Origin: Acetobacterium sp.
GTDB lineage: Bacteria > Bacillota > Clostridia > Eubacteriales > Eubacteriaceae
NCBI RefSeq assembly: GCF_030652775.1
Contig: NZ_JAUSPS010000043.1
Location: forward strand, 1 to 48,633
Reading direction: 5' to 3'
DNA: 48,633 bases
Part shown: in pieces, positions 16,391-24,211 of the stretch
Position numbering within the stretch: the first letter of the stretch is position 1
Layout of the letters: each line of letters opens with the position of its first letter
Program-made: the position numbers and the translations under genes
The notes under the pieces: generated by a model
The model's database searches: none
Seen by the model: only the letters and a program-made list of their open reading frames with translations
Told to the model about the DNA's origin: nothing

Positions 16391-18406
16391 CTACCGACCA
16401 CCCCGATCCCCAAAATACTTAAACTTGTAATCCGCCACATCAAAGGACATGCTGATCCGATCCCGACCGATGATAAAGAGTCCCTTTCCTCTGAGCTTGG
16501 CGGTTAAGACTTCCTGCTCGGCTTCAGTTAAGAAATAGAGTTTTTTCAAGTCCTGAAGGTTTTGTCCAGATGTCCCCAGCATGATCTTGTAACAAGGCTG
16601 ATCCAACAGCGCCTGGCCGTATATTTTAATGGCAGGGTTAAGAAAATCATCAACGGCATGGGTTGCAATCAAGATCCCACCTTCGTACTTCCGGTCACGT
16701 TTCATGGCATTTCGCAGGAATACCATACTTTGAGGCACCCGATTATCAATCATCAGATAGGCTTCATCACAAACCAGAAGGATCCGCTCATGACGATCTC
16801 GACTCATTTCCTGCCATGCCCAGGACAACAGGTTAAAATACTGGGTGGATTTGATGGTATCCGATGAATTGTTCAGATCAAAGGTATCCAAGCACACACA
16901 CCGGGCAGCGGATTTAATTGAGGTATAGCCCGACCATAAGAAAGAATCCCCCCCAATGGCCAGATCTTTAAAGATAATAGCCAGATCCCGGTAGTCCATA
17001 TAAGATTTTTCACTGATTCCCCGTTCCTGTTCGGCTTCTTCCCGTTCGATCAGCAAATCGTACAGATCTTTGAAGGTTGGAAAATCGGTATTTTTCATGA
17101 TCGTCACATCCGTGTCCCAGAAGATATTGAAACGGTTGTAAAGAGTGATGACTGAATCCTTAAGTAGCGCTCGTTGAATATCGGTAAGATCTTTAAAGTA
17201 CAACGAAAAAAAGACGTCCAGCGTCTTCAAATGTAGGGCCATTGCACCAAATTTACGAGTATCCTTTTCTTTTTGCGTTCCTGCTTCCTTCTCATCATCC
17301 TTTTCAATATACATATCTTCTTCCAATGGCAAGATCTGAAGGGGGTTGATCATATTTTTGCCATCCCCTCCGGCGTTGATCCAGTCACCGCCAAGATTTC
17401 GGCACAGATCCTGATACTCTCGTTCGGGATCAATGAAGATGATCCGGGTTCCCATGGCGTATTCCATCAAAGCAATGTTCTTGATGATCGTTGATTTCCC
17501 TGAACCTTGATCACCGAGAACGACCACGTTAGAATTCGTTCGATCCTTGCCACGCTTCCAAAGATTTAGAATAACTCGACCGCCCGTGGAGTCCTTGCCA
17601 TATAGAAATCCTTCCTGATCGTTATAACCACAACTGGCAAAGGGAAAGCCCCCTAAAACGGATGAAATGGGCATCACTGTTTTAATAATCTGTTGAACGT
17701 TCTTTTCCTGAGTGCAGGCTGGAAAGAGATTTCGGAAAGCTTCCTTTTGCAAATAGGGAAAGGAACGAATCTTCGTTTTTTCCATTAGAAAGGTACTTTG
17801 AACCTTTCGACACATCTTATTAAAGACTTCCCGGTCATTGGCCATGGGCATAACGGTTATTCCGACACTGCCAACCACTTCCTGTTCAAACTCAATATTT
17901 TTAAGCATTCTAACCGAGTCATCCTCCCGTTTTATTGCGTTCATCTCAGCCAGAGCATCCTTCCCTCTGGCTTCCTGGGCCTTTTCTCGGTGCTGATTAA
18001 CAGATTTGTTAAGATTATTAATAAAATCGGCATTTTCAATTTTATCAAACTCAATGGAGAAGACTGTACCGGGAATATTGGACAGTTTACCCAACCAGCC
18101 ATAATCCCGATGAGCCGGATATTGGATCACCCCATATACCCGAGCCAGGTATTCACCAATCCACAACTCATTCGGCTTAATCTCCATGTTGATGGGTGAG
18201 ATGATATTCATCAGGGATTTGTTTTCAAATATTTCATCTTTTTTTGTCCGACCAAATTTAGACACCCGTTTTGGCTGTTCCGGGTGACTTTCCTCACTTT
18301 TTTCAAAAAATGACCGCCGTTCTTTTGAGGGTGTTCTTTCCTTCACTGGTTTTTCCTGTGCCATCCGTTCTTTTCGACTTTCTCGTGATTTCTCGTGCTT
18401 ACGCAT
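16391..18406 (-). CDS. virB4: VirB4-type T4SS ATPase, main body
   Basis: This is a 671-residue conjugation ATPase. After a charged, basic N-terminal stretch of about 60 residues comes a VirB4 middle domain. The ATPase core has Walker A GDQGSGKST near 298-306, a HerA/VirB4-type FIDPEREYQDL and Walker B LLVCDEAYLMID near 539-550. VirB4 powers substrate transfer and assembly of the channel at the inner face of the membrane. It overlaps the upstream gene by 8 bases, and that gene looks like a detached VirB4 N-terminal region. Whole VirB4 proteins are usually around 800 residues, which fits a split. Confidence 0.93.
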   Translation of the reverse strand: MRKHEKSRESRKERMAQEKPVKERTPSKERRSFFEKSEESHPEQPKRVSKFGRTKKDEIFENKSLMNIISPINMEIKPNELWIGEYLARVYGVIQYPAHRDYGWLGKLSNIPGTVFSIEFDKIENADFINNLNKSVNQHREKAQEARGKDALAEMNAIKREDDSVRMLKNIEFEQEVVGSVGITVMPMANDREVFNKMCRKVQSTFLMEKTKIRSFPYLQKEAFRNLFPACTQEKNVQQIIKTVMPISSVLGGFPFASCGYNDQEGFLYGKDSTGGRVILNLWKRGKDRTNSNVVVLGDQGSGKSTIIKNIALMEYAMGTRIIFIDPEREYQDLCRNLGGDWINAGGDGKNMINPLQILPLEEDMYIEKDDEKEAGTQKEKDTRKFGAMALHLKTLDVFFSLYFKDLTDIQRALLKDSVITLYNRFNIFWDTDVTIMKNTDFPTFKDLYDLLIEREEAEQERGISEKSYMDYRDLAIIFKDLAIGGDSFLWSGYTSIKSAARCVCLDTFDLNNSSDTIKSTQYFNLLSWAWQEMSRDRHERILLVCDEAYLMIDNRVPQSMVFLRNAMKRDRKYEGGILIATHAVDDFLNPAIKIYGQALLDQPCYKIMLGTSGQNLQDLKKLYFLTEAEQEVLTAKLRGKGLFIIGRDRISMSFDVADYKFKYFGDRGGR

Positions 18407-19148
18407 ATGCGACCTCCTGTGTTTGATCTTCTACTATGAACTGACTTTCATGACTATTCTTATATAAATCCATAATTGTTGTAATCTGGGTGCCATATTC
18501 CATATCTTCTAGATGGCAATAGGCCGGATTATTGATTAAATTGCAAAGTCTGACAATTTCCTGCTGCTTTAAAATCTCACCGGTGATTGTTCCACTTGCC
18601 AACCGGCTTTCAATATCGGTAATCCGTTTGAGAAAATCCCGTTCAATGCCGACTTCATAATCTTCCCAAACGACGAAATAAAACTGACGCTGAACGATTT
18701 CGCCGGATTCGGCAAAGTGATGCATCTCCAGCATTTCCTTTCCCAGAATGTCCTTAACCACTGGCTCGGTGGTTTGGGTCCAAATCCGGGAGTATTCTTC
18801 TACCAAAGGAAAGATATCTACCGGCCTTTCCACGGAAAGAAAGCGCCAGGAGGATTCCGGTGCCATCTGTGTACAAAGCTGCTTACACAGTGAGCGTTTT
18901 TCATTTTGAGACAGTAAATCCAGAGAGATGGCATCCACCCGGTAATAGGCACAGATATTATTGTCTTTGGTATAAAGGAAATTTCCTTTAATATCTTTGA
19001 CATTAATAAAATCGTGCACGCTATTGTGCTCCGGCTCCTTCTTTTTTCCTTTGAATTGAACCGTCTTATTTTTCTTATTCCAGAAATTCATGATAATCAG
19101 AGCGATAACGCCCACACAACAAATAATAATAGGGATGATTTTATCCAT
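18399..19148 (-). CDS. Membrane-anchored VirB4 N-terminal-like protein
   Basis: This 249-residue protein has one membrane segment at residues 4-22. The soluble part, with DFINVKDIKGNFLYTKDNNICAYYRV and SLCKQLCTQM, resembles the N-terminal domain of VirB4/TraE-type ATPases. The family assignment is by eye and moderate. The 8-base overlap with the VirB4 gene supports a functional pair, in which this protein would tether the ATPase to the membrane. The start ATG follows GGAG at a good distance. Confidence 0.75.
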   Translation of the reverse strand: MDKIIPIIICCVGVIALIIMNFWNKKNKTVQFKGKKKEPEHNSVHDFINVKDIKGNFLYTKDNNICAYYRVDAISLDLLSQNEKRSLCKQLCTQMAPESSWRFLSVERPVDIFPLVEEYSRIWTQTTEPVVKDILGKEMLEMHHFAESGEIVQRQFYFVVWEDYEVGIERDFLKRITDIESRLASGTITGEILKQQEIVRLCNLINNPAYCHLEDMEYGTQITTIMDLYKNSHESQFIVEDQTQEVAYA

Positions 19149-19173
19149 TTCGACTCCATTTCCTTTTATTTTC

Positions 19174-19262
19174 TGTTTCCCGAGGAAACAGCTTTAGCTT
19201 TTGCGACTTTTGTTTCCTCGGGAAACAAGTTTCAATTTAGTTTTTTGTTTCCTCGGGAAACA
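19174..19262. repeat. Three palindromic repeats in a row
   Basis: Copies lie at 19246-19262 and 19211-19227 (TCG centre on the plus strand) and 19174-19190 (opposite orientation, CGA centre). The first is 3 bases after the stop at 19266. This is the densest cluster in the window. Confidence 0.95.
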
Positions 19263-19265
19263 GGA

Positions 19266-21008
19266 TTACATTTCCTGTTCCCAAACTTCCTCCTGCCTTT
19301 CCTCCAGTTCCCGTTTAAGATCTATTTCTTCTGGCGTAACCGGTTGATAGCTTAAGTACTGATCCAGCTCCTCCACATGATCCTGGTATGTTTTATTCAT
19401 TGATTTAAAGGTCGCATCCCGTCGCTTTTGCTGATCACTCCGGGATCCTTGAAGGTTTTCCCGATATGCCTGGTATGTTTTTTCCAGCTTTGCTTTTAAA
19501 TCTTGCGAAGGTTTGAGATTATTCCGGGCCAGAAGCATCAGCGCTACCCCCTGCCTTTCATACTGGCCTTCCAATCCATTACTGTTTGGTTTAATATTCT
19601 TGGCGCAGTATTCCAATATCCCCGTAGTCAGCATCGGATTATCGACCATTTCCTGGCTATTTTTTATATCGGGATACTCACTTTCCGGCAAATCAGTTTG
19701 AGCAATGTCATAAATCGACCCCATCACAAACCGGGGGCCTTCTTTTCCATCATTAGGAACAAAGACCTGGATCGGATTTTCACCCTCCGAAACCTTTATG
19801 CCGTTCTCTAATAAGTCATGAACATTGGCTACCTGGATGGCATTAGCATTTTGAGCAAAGATCAATTGTTGATTCTTGGTGGTGTACTGCTGGAAGCGGG
19901 TAGAAAACTGAATGAAATCTGCCAGTTTTTGTGGATCGGAATCAAACCCGTCATGGAGATCTAAAAGCATCAGTCCATATTCATCAACGTGATAGATCCG
20001 ATCCGTAATCGCTGCATTGGCCATCACCTGATCATCCATCATTACTGCATCATTATCCTTTGTTTTAGCTGCTTCGCTAGTGTTTATTGGATTGGCGTCA
20101 TTGCTGACGGTTCGGGTTTCTGAGGGTGATTGATTAATCGCATGAATGGCCCGCATCAGATCCGACATGGTGTTTTCCATGATGAGCAGCAGATCTCTGA
20201 TTTTATCGATTTCTGGCGAGTTGGAGTCCAGCGACAGGGTTTTCGTTTGAATGTTTTCAACGGCTTCGGCAGCTACAGCTTCCCGATCCGGATTATTTTT
20301 TTCCGCCCGGTTGATTTCATCAATCTGTTGATTGGCCACATTTTTGATCTGTTCAAACCGACTATTAATGCCGTCGAACTGATTAACCATCCAGGTTGCA
20401 AAGCCGATCCGTGCCCGATTGGTCACGTTAGAAAAATAGTTTTCGATGCCCTGACCTACCGCAATGCGTTTGTCATCGATCTGGATCATCTTCTCACCCA
20501 GGGAACGAATCACCGTGCGCCGGGGGATCCGACTGTCCTGGGCTGCTTCGGAAAACTGCTCCAGGGTTTTATTAGTACGTTCCACCGCCTGATCCAACGC
20601 ATTGATCTCTTTGACCAACGTTTTTTCTTCCCGGGTAATGGGGTTGGGATCAATGAGCTGTTCCATATTTTTTAAATCAATTACTGGCTCCCGGGTTTGC
20701 TGGATCACTTCCCGACTAACCAGTAGGAACTCTTTAAATGCGCTATCCAGCTTGTCAAGCAGCTCTGAATCAATGGGCTTGTCAGCACTTTCCAACACCG
20801 CCTGATTCTCAGATTTGACTGCATTGACGTCACCCTTATTATCATTCATAGCCGGTTTTCCAGCTGCTTGCGGCACCCCGACAGGCTGCTTCTGCATTTT
20901 CGCTTTTTCCGATTCCACGATGGCATACAATATTCTGGCGGTCACCTCACCCAGCTGTAAAATCTGATCCATTCCAACACTCATACTTGCATTTTGTCCA
21001 TTTGCCAT
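19266..21008 (-). CDS. Coiled-coil protein fused to an ArdC-like region lacking the protease motif, with WEQEM tail
   Basis: This is a 580-residue protein. Residues 1-330 are polar, helical and probably part coiled coil, with no recognised domain. From about 344 the sequence resembles the ArdC-like protein at 7646: LADFIQFSTRFQQYTTKNQQL corresponds to its SSKFYRYSARNQQL region, and FVMGSIYDIAQTDLPESEYP to KLGSVFDISQTDCPVAEYP. The stretch that should carry HExxH is deleted; ERQGVALMLLARNNL takes the place of HEFEADGLTIMFLSRF. It is thus probably a non-proteolytic ArdC paralogue that may still bind ssDNA. It ends ERQEEVWEQEM. AAAGGAGA precedes the ATG. Confidence 0.8.
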   Translation of the reverse strand: MANGQNASMSVGMDQILQLGEVTARILYAIVESEKAKMQKQPVGVPQAAGKPAMNDNKGDVNAVKSENQAVLESADKPIDSELLDKLDSAFKEFLLVSREVIQQTREPVIDLKNMEQLIDPNPITREEKTLVKEINALDQAVERTNKTLEQFSEAAQDSRIPRRTVIRSLGEKMIQIDDKRIAVGQGIENYFSNVTNRARIGFATWMVNQFDGINSRFEQIKNVANQQIDEINRAEKNNPDREAVAAEAVENIQTKTLSLDSNSPEIDKIRDLLLIMENTMSDLMRAIHAINQSPSETRTVSNDANPINTSEAAKTKDNDAVMMDDQVMANAAITDRIYHVDEYGLMLLDLHDGFDSDPQKLADFIQFSTRFQQYTTKNQQLIFAQNANAIQVANVHDLLENGIKVSEGENPIQVFVPNDGKEGPRFVMGSIYDIAQTDLPESEYPDIKNSQEMVDNPMLTTGILEYCAKNIKPNSNGLEGQYERQGVALMLLARNNLKPSQDLKAKLEKTYQAYRENLQGSRSDQQKRRDATFKSMNKTYQDHVEELDQYLSYQPVTPEEIDLKRELEERQEEVWEQEM

Positions 21009-21010
21009 TT

Positions 21011-21274
21011 CTATTCTCCTTTAAAATTATTCATAAAAATAAGCGCATCTTTTTCGTTAGAAAATAAATGCGCTTCCACTTCCATTAAATCCCGAGTAGA
21101 CCGGACCACTCGTTGATCCGTCTTTTCTTTTTCAATCACCACATAGGGAACACTCTGGTTATCACGATCCAGATAAAACAACCACCGACTTTTATCCCAC
21201 ACTTCCATTTTTAATGTCTCATTCACAAAAGGCAATGCGATAAAACGATGGTATTCTTCATTAGTGCGCCCCAT
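21011..21274 (-). CDS. Small unknown protein upstream of the ArdC-like fusion
   Basis: This is an 87-residue soluble protein ending 2 bases before the fusion gene's start. It overlaps the upstream small gene by 14 bases or less. The only ribosome-site-like sequence is a weak AAGG about 9 bases before the ATG, so translation probably depends on coupling. No family is recognised. Confidence 0.65.
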   Translation of the reverse strand: MGRTNEEYHRFIALPFVNETLKMEVWDKSRWLFYLDRDNQSVPYVVIEKEKTDQRVVRSTRDLMEVEAHLFSNEKDALIFMNNFKGE

Positions 21275-21569
21275 GGTGCAGTACCTTGATTGGATTTCTC
21301 TGTTTTTTAATGATCATATCCTGGTATTCTTTTTTCGTAATGATCTCCAGCTGATTATAAAAGAAGCATTTTTTAGAATGCTGCAATTGCACTAAGACAA
21401 AGAAATCATAACAGTCCAGGACAATTCCCGGCTTCGATACTTTTTTGTTTTTATCAAATTTATCCCCTTCCAATCCTGTACCTGTTGTTTTGACAGTCTG
21501 CCCGATCTCAAAGACCTGGTTGAGCGGGCATAACCGCTCACATCCGTTTTTTGCCGTACTTATATTCAT
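21261..21569 (-). CDS. Small unknown protein, first gene of the VirB4 operon
   Basis: This protein has about 102 residues when started at the ATG at 21569, which has GGAGG 6 bases upstream; a GTG two codons earlier would touch that site. The sequence is a small, basic, beta-rich domain (QTVKTTGTGLEGDK...SKPGIVLDCYDFFVLVQL) that recalls SH3-like or KOW-like folds. No family is recognised. It is the first minus-strand gene left of the divergent AT-rich region, so the promoter of the ArdC-fusion/VirB4 operon is expected in 21576-21740. Confidence 0.65.
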   Translation of the reverse strand: MNISTAKNGCERLCPLNQVFEIGQTVKTTGTGLEGDKFDKNKKVSKPGIVLDCYDFFVLVQLQHSKKCFFYNQLEIITKKEYQDMIIKKQRNPIKVLHHGAH

Positions 21570-21688
21570 CCTCACCCTCCTGAATTTAAATTTTTAATGA
21601 TTTCCAATAAATTTAAAAAATCCTGTTTGACATTAGAATAATCTCGAAATAAGTTTCATAATTTATTCTTTTTGTTCATTAATAGAAT

Positions 21689-21717
21689 TTGTAGCTTATC
21701 TTATTGTTTGATATAAT
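21689..21717 (+). promoter_or_regulatory. Candidate promoter for the plus-strand membrane protein
   Basis: A perfect -10 box, TATAAT (21712-21717), lies 17 bases downstream of a weak -35-like TTGTAG (21689-21694). The ribosome site AGGAGG and start codon follow about 20-30 bases later. The surrounding AT-rich interval also separates two divergent genes. Confidence 0.55.
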
Positions 21718-21747
21718 TAAAAGAAACATCTCTACAGGAGGATTTTA

Positions 21748-22497
21748 ATGTCTTTATTAGAAAACATTCGAAACATCGTGACTTTTTCAATACCGATTAT
21801 TGCTTTTATTTTTCAGCTTATTGAATTTTTTAAAAGGCAAAATTCCAGTGATTATTCCTCATTGACAAATTATAATGGCCCTATAATTTACACGCAAATC
21901 AATAATTTTGTACAAACAGAACCATTTAAAAGGAATACACTCACTAAAATAATTGATTATGCAACATCATTTATTTTCTTAATCTCTGTAATCTTACTTT
22001 ACATATCAAATTTTGAAGCACCAGTGGTTGATGGAACCTTTAATCTCTCAGTTTTTCTTATGTCCTTCTATTCAACAGTTAGAGATTTAGGCGTAATTTT
22101 TAGTATGGTTGCAATTTTTTTGTCAAGCATTTTGCTCATACTTTCCGTGATATTTCGTAATGCATCTAACCCAACATCAAACTTCGGAACTATTTTTTAT
22201 TACATATCTATGACTTTTAGCTTGGTGGTTGCTTTACAATATTGGAGTATCTATCCTTTCGAGGTATTTTTAACAAGAACACCAGATACTTCTTTATTAG
22301 TGAGCTTCTGCTCATTGCTTATCATTTTTTACTTTATCTTTCTATTCATTTTATGCAATCGACTAATTAAACTACTGATTCCTTCACGATATAATGTACT
22401 TAAATATATTGATCCTATCTATGCCTTGTTAGAAAATGGGGTATATTTAATTACCCCAATACTTGTTTTTATTGTTTTAGTTTATTTTCAAAACTAA
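21748..22497 (+). CDS. Multi-pass membrane protein, only plus-strand gene
   Basis: This is a 249-residue protein with about six hydrophobic segments, near residues 10-27, 69-87, 113-132, 145-165, 181-203 and 228-247. A polar loop lies between the first and second. ACAGGAGG precedes ATG at good spacing, and a clear -10 box is upstream. It is much richer in A and T than the rest of the window and opposite in strand, which suggests separate acquisition. No family is recognised. Possible roles such as exclusion, defence or stress membrane protein are guesses. Its 3' end overlaps the convergent small membrane gene by 21 bases. Confidence 0.8.
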   Translation: MSLLENIRNIVTFSIPIIAFIFQLIEFFKRQNSSDYSSLTNYNGPIIYTQINNFVQTEPFKRNTLTKIIDYATSFIFLISVILLYISNFEAPVVDGTFNLSVFLMSFYSTVRDLGVIFSMVAIFLSSILLILSVIFRNASNPTSNFGTIFYYISMTFSLVVALQYWSIYPFEVFLTRTPDTSLLVSFCSLLIIFYFIFLFILCNRLIKLLIPSRYNVLKYIDPIYALLENGVYLITPILVFIVLVYFQN

Positions 22498-22698
22498 ATA
22501 GCTATGAATGCCAATTAACAACAAGTAAACAACAACACAAATTGGAAACCCAATGTCGTAATTTTGAGTGAGATAATATATTCCAGTCAAAAATATGAAC
22601 ATTTCGATCAAACAAAAAACAATATTCAACAATACAACTAAAAAATAGGATATGGGTTTTCCTATTTTCTTAATTTTTAATTCTTTGAAGCTTTTCAT
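22477..22698 (-). CDS. Small two-helix membrane protein
   Basis: This 73-residue protein has two hydrophobic segments (about 15-40 and 49-70) and a lysine-rich N terminus. A good AAGGAG sits 7 bases before the ATG. It is convergent with, and overlaps, the plus-strand membrane gene and shares its AT-rich composition, so the two probably arrived together. No family is recognised. Confidence 0.6.
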   Translation of the reverse strand: MKSFKELKIKKIGKPISYFLVVLLNIVFCLIEMFIFLTGIYYLTQNYDIGFPICVVVYLLLIGIHSYLVLKIN

Positions 22699-22813
22699 TA
22701 ATTAACTCCTTAAAAATAATAAAACTCTAACTAAATATTATTGAGTAAGCTATATTTAACTTGAATCTTACTCATAACAAAAGTTTTAAAAAACAGCAAA
22801 TCTTCATTCTCTT

Positions 22814-23194
22814 TCAGATATACCGAAATGACTGTGGTGGTACAAAATGGTTCCATACCAGAAATGGATTGATGGGGGTGTGATAAGCCATTACGTCGAG
22901 CAATTCAATCGCATAGGCTTTGTCATGACCCTTAAAATAGGCATCAAAGTCCTTCTTTTTAATCCCTGCTTCGGCTTCTGTTTCCAGCCAGATAGACTCC
23001 GGCGTGTCCACCATAATCCGCTTAATGGTAAACTCCCCAATAATCAAGCCCACCGGTTTGGTCACGTACATGACAATGGTATTAACCGGTTTTTTAAAGA
23101 TCTTTTTCCGGTACTCATAGTGCTTCTTGCCATCAATGATCCCCTGTGCATACTCCGGTCTAATGGGCAGGAGCACCTTTTCTTTGCTTCTCAC
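22814..23194 (-). CDS. ASCH/PUA-like domain protein
   Basis: This 126-residue protein has the look of an ASCH (PUA-superfamily) domain: LLPIRPEYAQGIIDGKKHYEYRKK at the N terminus, then a VMYVTKPVGLIIGEF strand region and a closing PPQSFRYI. ASCH domains are thought to bind RNA or modified nucleotides. The start is GTG, with GGGGGA just upstream. It follows the GBS-Bsp-like gene by only 9 bases and so may be cotranscribed with surface-protein genes, an odd pairing. Confidence 0.75.
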   Translation of the reverse strand: MRSKEKVLLPIRPEYAQGIIDGKKHYEYRKKIFKKPVNTIVMYVTKPVGLIIGEFTIKRIMVDTPESIWLETEAEAGIKKKDFDAYFKGHDKAYAIELLDVMAYHTPINPFLVWNHFVPPQSFRYI

Positions 23195-23203
23195 CGGATC
23201 CCC

Positions 23204-24181
23204 CTACTTTTTATTATTGACCTGCCAATCGTCATATACAGTTCCGTTGATATTGACGCTGTTGGTAGTCGTTGTCCCCAGCATCCCCCCAGGTGTCCAG
23301 GCATCGAACACCTCGGAATAAACCGTATATTCGGTATTATCCGGAAACCACAATGGGGTAAAATGCACCCGGGCACTGCTGGCCGAGAAGGGATTTGTTT
23401 TTAATTCCAGTACCGAGTTCGACAGATTGCTGTTATTTGTAATCCCCGTGCAGTCAGACAGGCGATTAAACTGATTAAAGCTGTCCTTTGCCGTTACCCC
23501 GGTTTTAAAATTAAACTCCGGAAAAACGGTACTGGCATTCTGCGCTCCGGCTAACCATTTATCCGCTTTGGCATCGCCGGTGCCGGCAACCGTTGTGGTT
23601 AAATTCAGGACATAGCCATAACCGGATTTAAAACTGGCGCCACTGTTGGCTTCCTGGGTTCCGTTTTTAATCTCCGGGGTCACCGTCAGAATCGCCCGAT
23701 AGGTGTCTTCATAAAAGTTTGAGCCGTCATAGCTGTGGCGCTTCCATTCATTGGCATCGGATCGGATCACAAGATAGGTGGTATCCACCAATCCCGTCAC
23801 TCCACCGTTATCCACACCGTAAATTTCAATGTAATACATGCCTTTATCATAGTGTTTGACCCTGGCCACATCTTCAATACTATGATCCTTTTCCAGATCG
23901 ACCGTATACGTATAAGAACCATCGCCGTTTAGCGTCATGGCTTCGGTCTTCACATCATCCTGACTCCCGGCTGCACTCCAGACCTTACAGGTCAGACTAG
24001 CAATGCCGTTTGCAGCATTCAGATGGCCAACCGTGATGGTAAAGGTCTTTTCTGAGTCCTGGATCGCCGTGATCTGATTGGCGATAATGGTATCATGGGC
24101 AAAAACCGGGGTTGGCAATATAAACCATCCCAATAAATAAAGCAGGGTAAAAACCCTGCTAAACCGCTTCTTTCTATTCAT
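23204..24181 (-). CDS. Secreted GBS-Bsp-like repeat protein
   Basis: This 325-residue protein has a classical signal peptide (MNRKKRFSRV, hydrophobic run, probable cut after VFA near 28). Residues about 40-135 resemble the GBS Bsp-like repeat (FTITVGHLNAANGIASLTCKVW, YYIEIYGVDNGG). The remainder is a beta-rich region of unknown type with Thr/Asn-rich strands. There is no LPxTG or membrane anchor at the C terminus. It lies directly after the two repeat-rich surface genes and may be part of an adhesive layer that helps mating contact. AAGGAGG precedes the ATG. Confidence 0.78.
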   Translation of the reverse strand: MNRKKRFSRVFTLLYLLGWFILPTPVFAHDTIIANQITAIQDSEKTFTITVGHLNAANGIASLTCKVWSAAGSQDDVKTEAMTLNGDGSYTYTVDLEKDHSIEDVARVKHYDKGMYYIEIYGVDNGGVTGLVDTTYLVIRSDANEWKRHSYDGSNFYEDTYRAILTVTPEIKNGTQEANSGASFKSGYGYVLNLTTTVAGTGDAKADKWLAGAQNASTVFPEFNFKTGVTAKDSFNQFNRLSDCTGITNNSNLSNSVLELKTNPFSASSARVHFTPLWFPDNTEYTVYSEVFDAWTPGGMLGTTTTNSVNINGTVYDDWQVNNKK

Positions 24182-24211
24182 TTTTTTCCTCCTTGGTGAT
24201 TGAAAAAGAAA

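Noticed and set aside
20130-20675. Plus-strand open frame of 181 codons
   Set aside because: It is antisense to the ArdC-like fusion, with no family resemblance or ribosome site.
22847-23404. Plus-strand open frame of 185 codons
   Set aside because: It lies opposite the ASCH and GBS-Bsp-like genes, has no ribosome site and has shadow-like composition.
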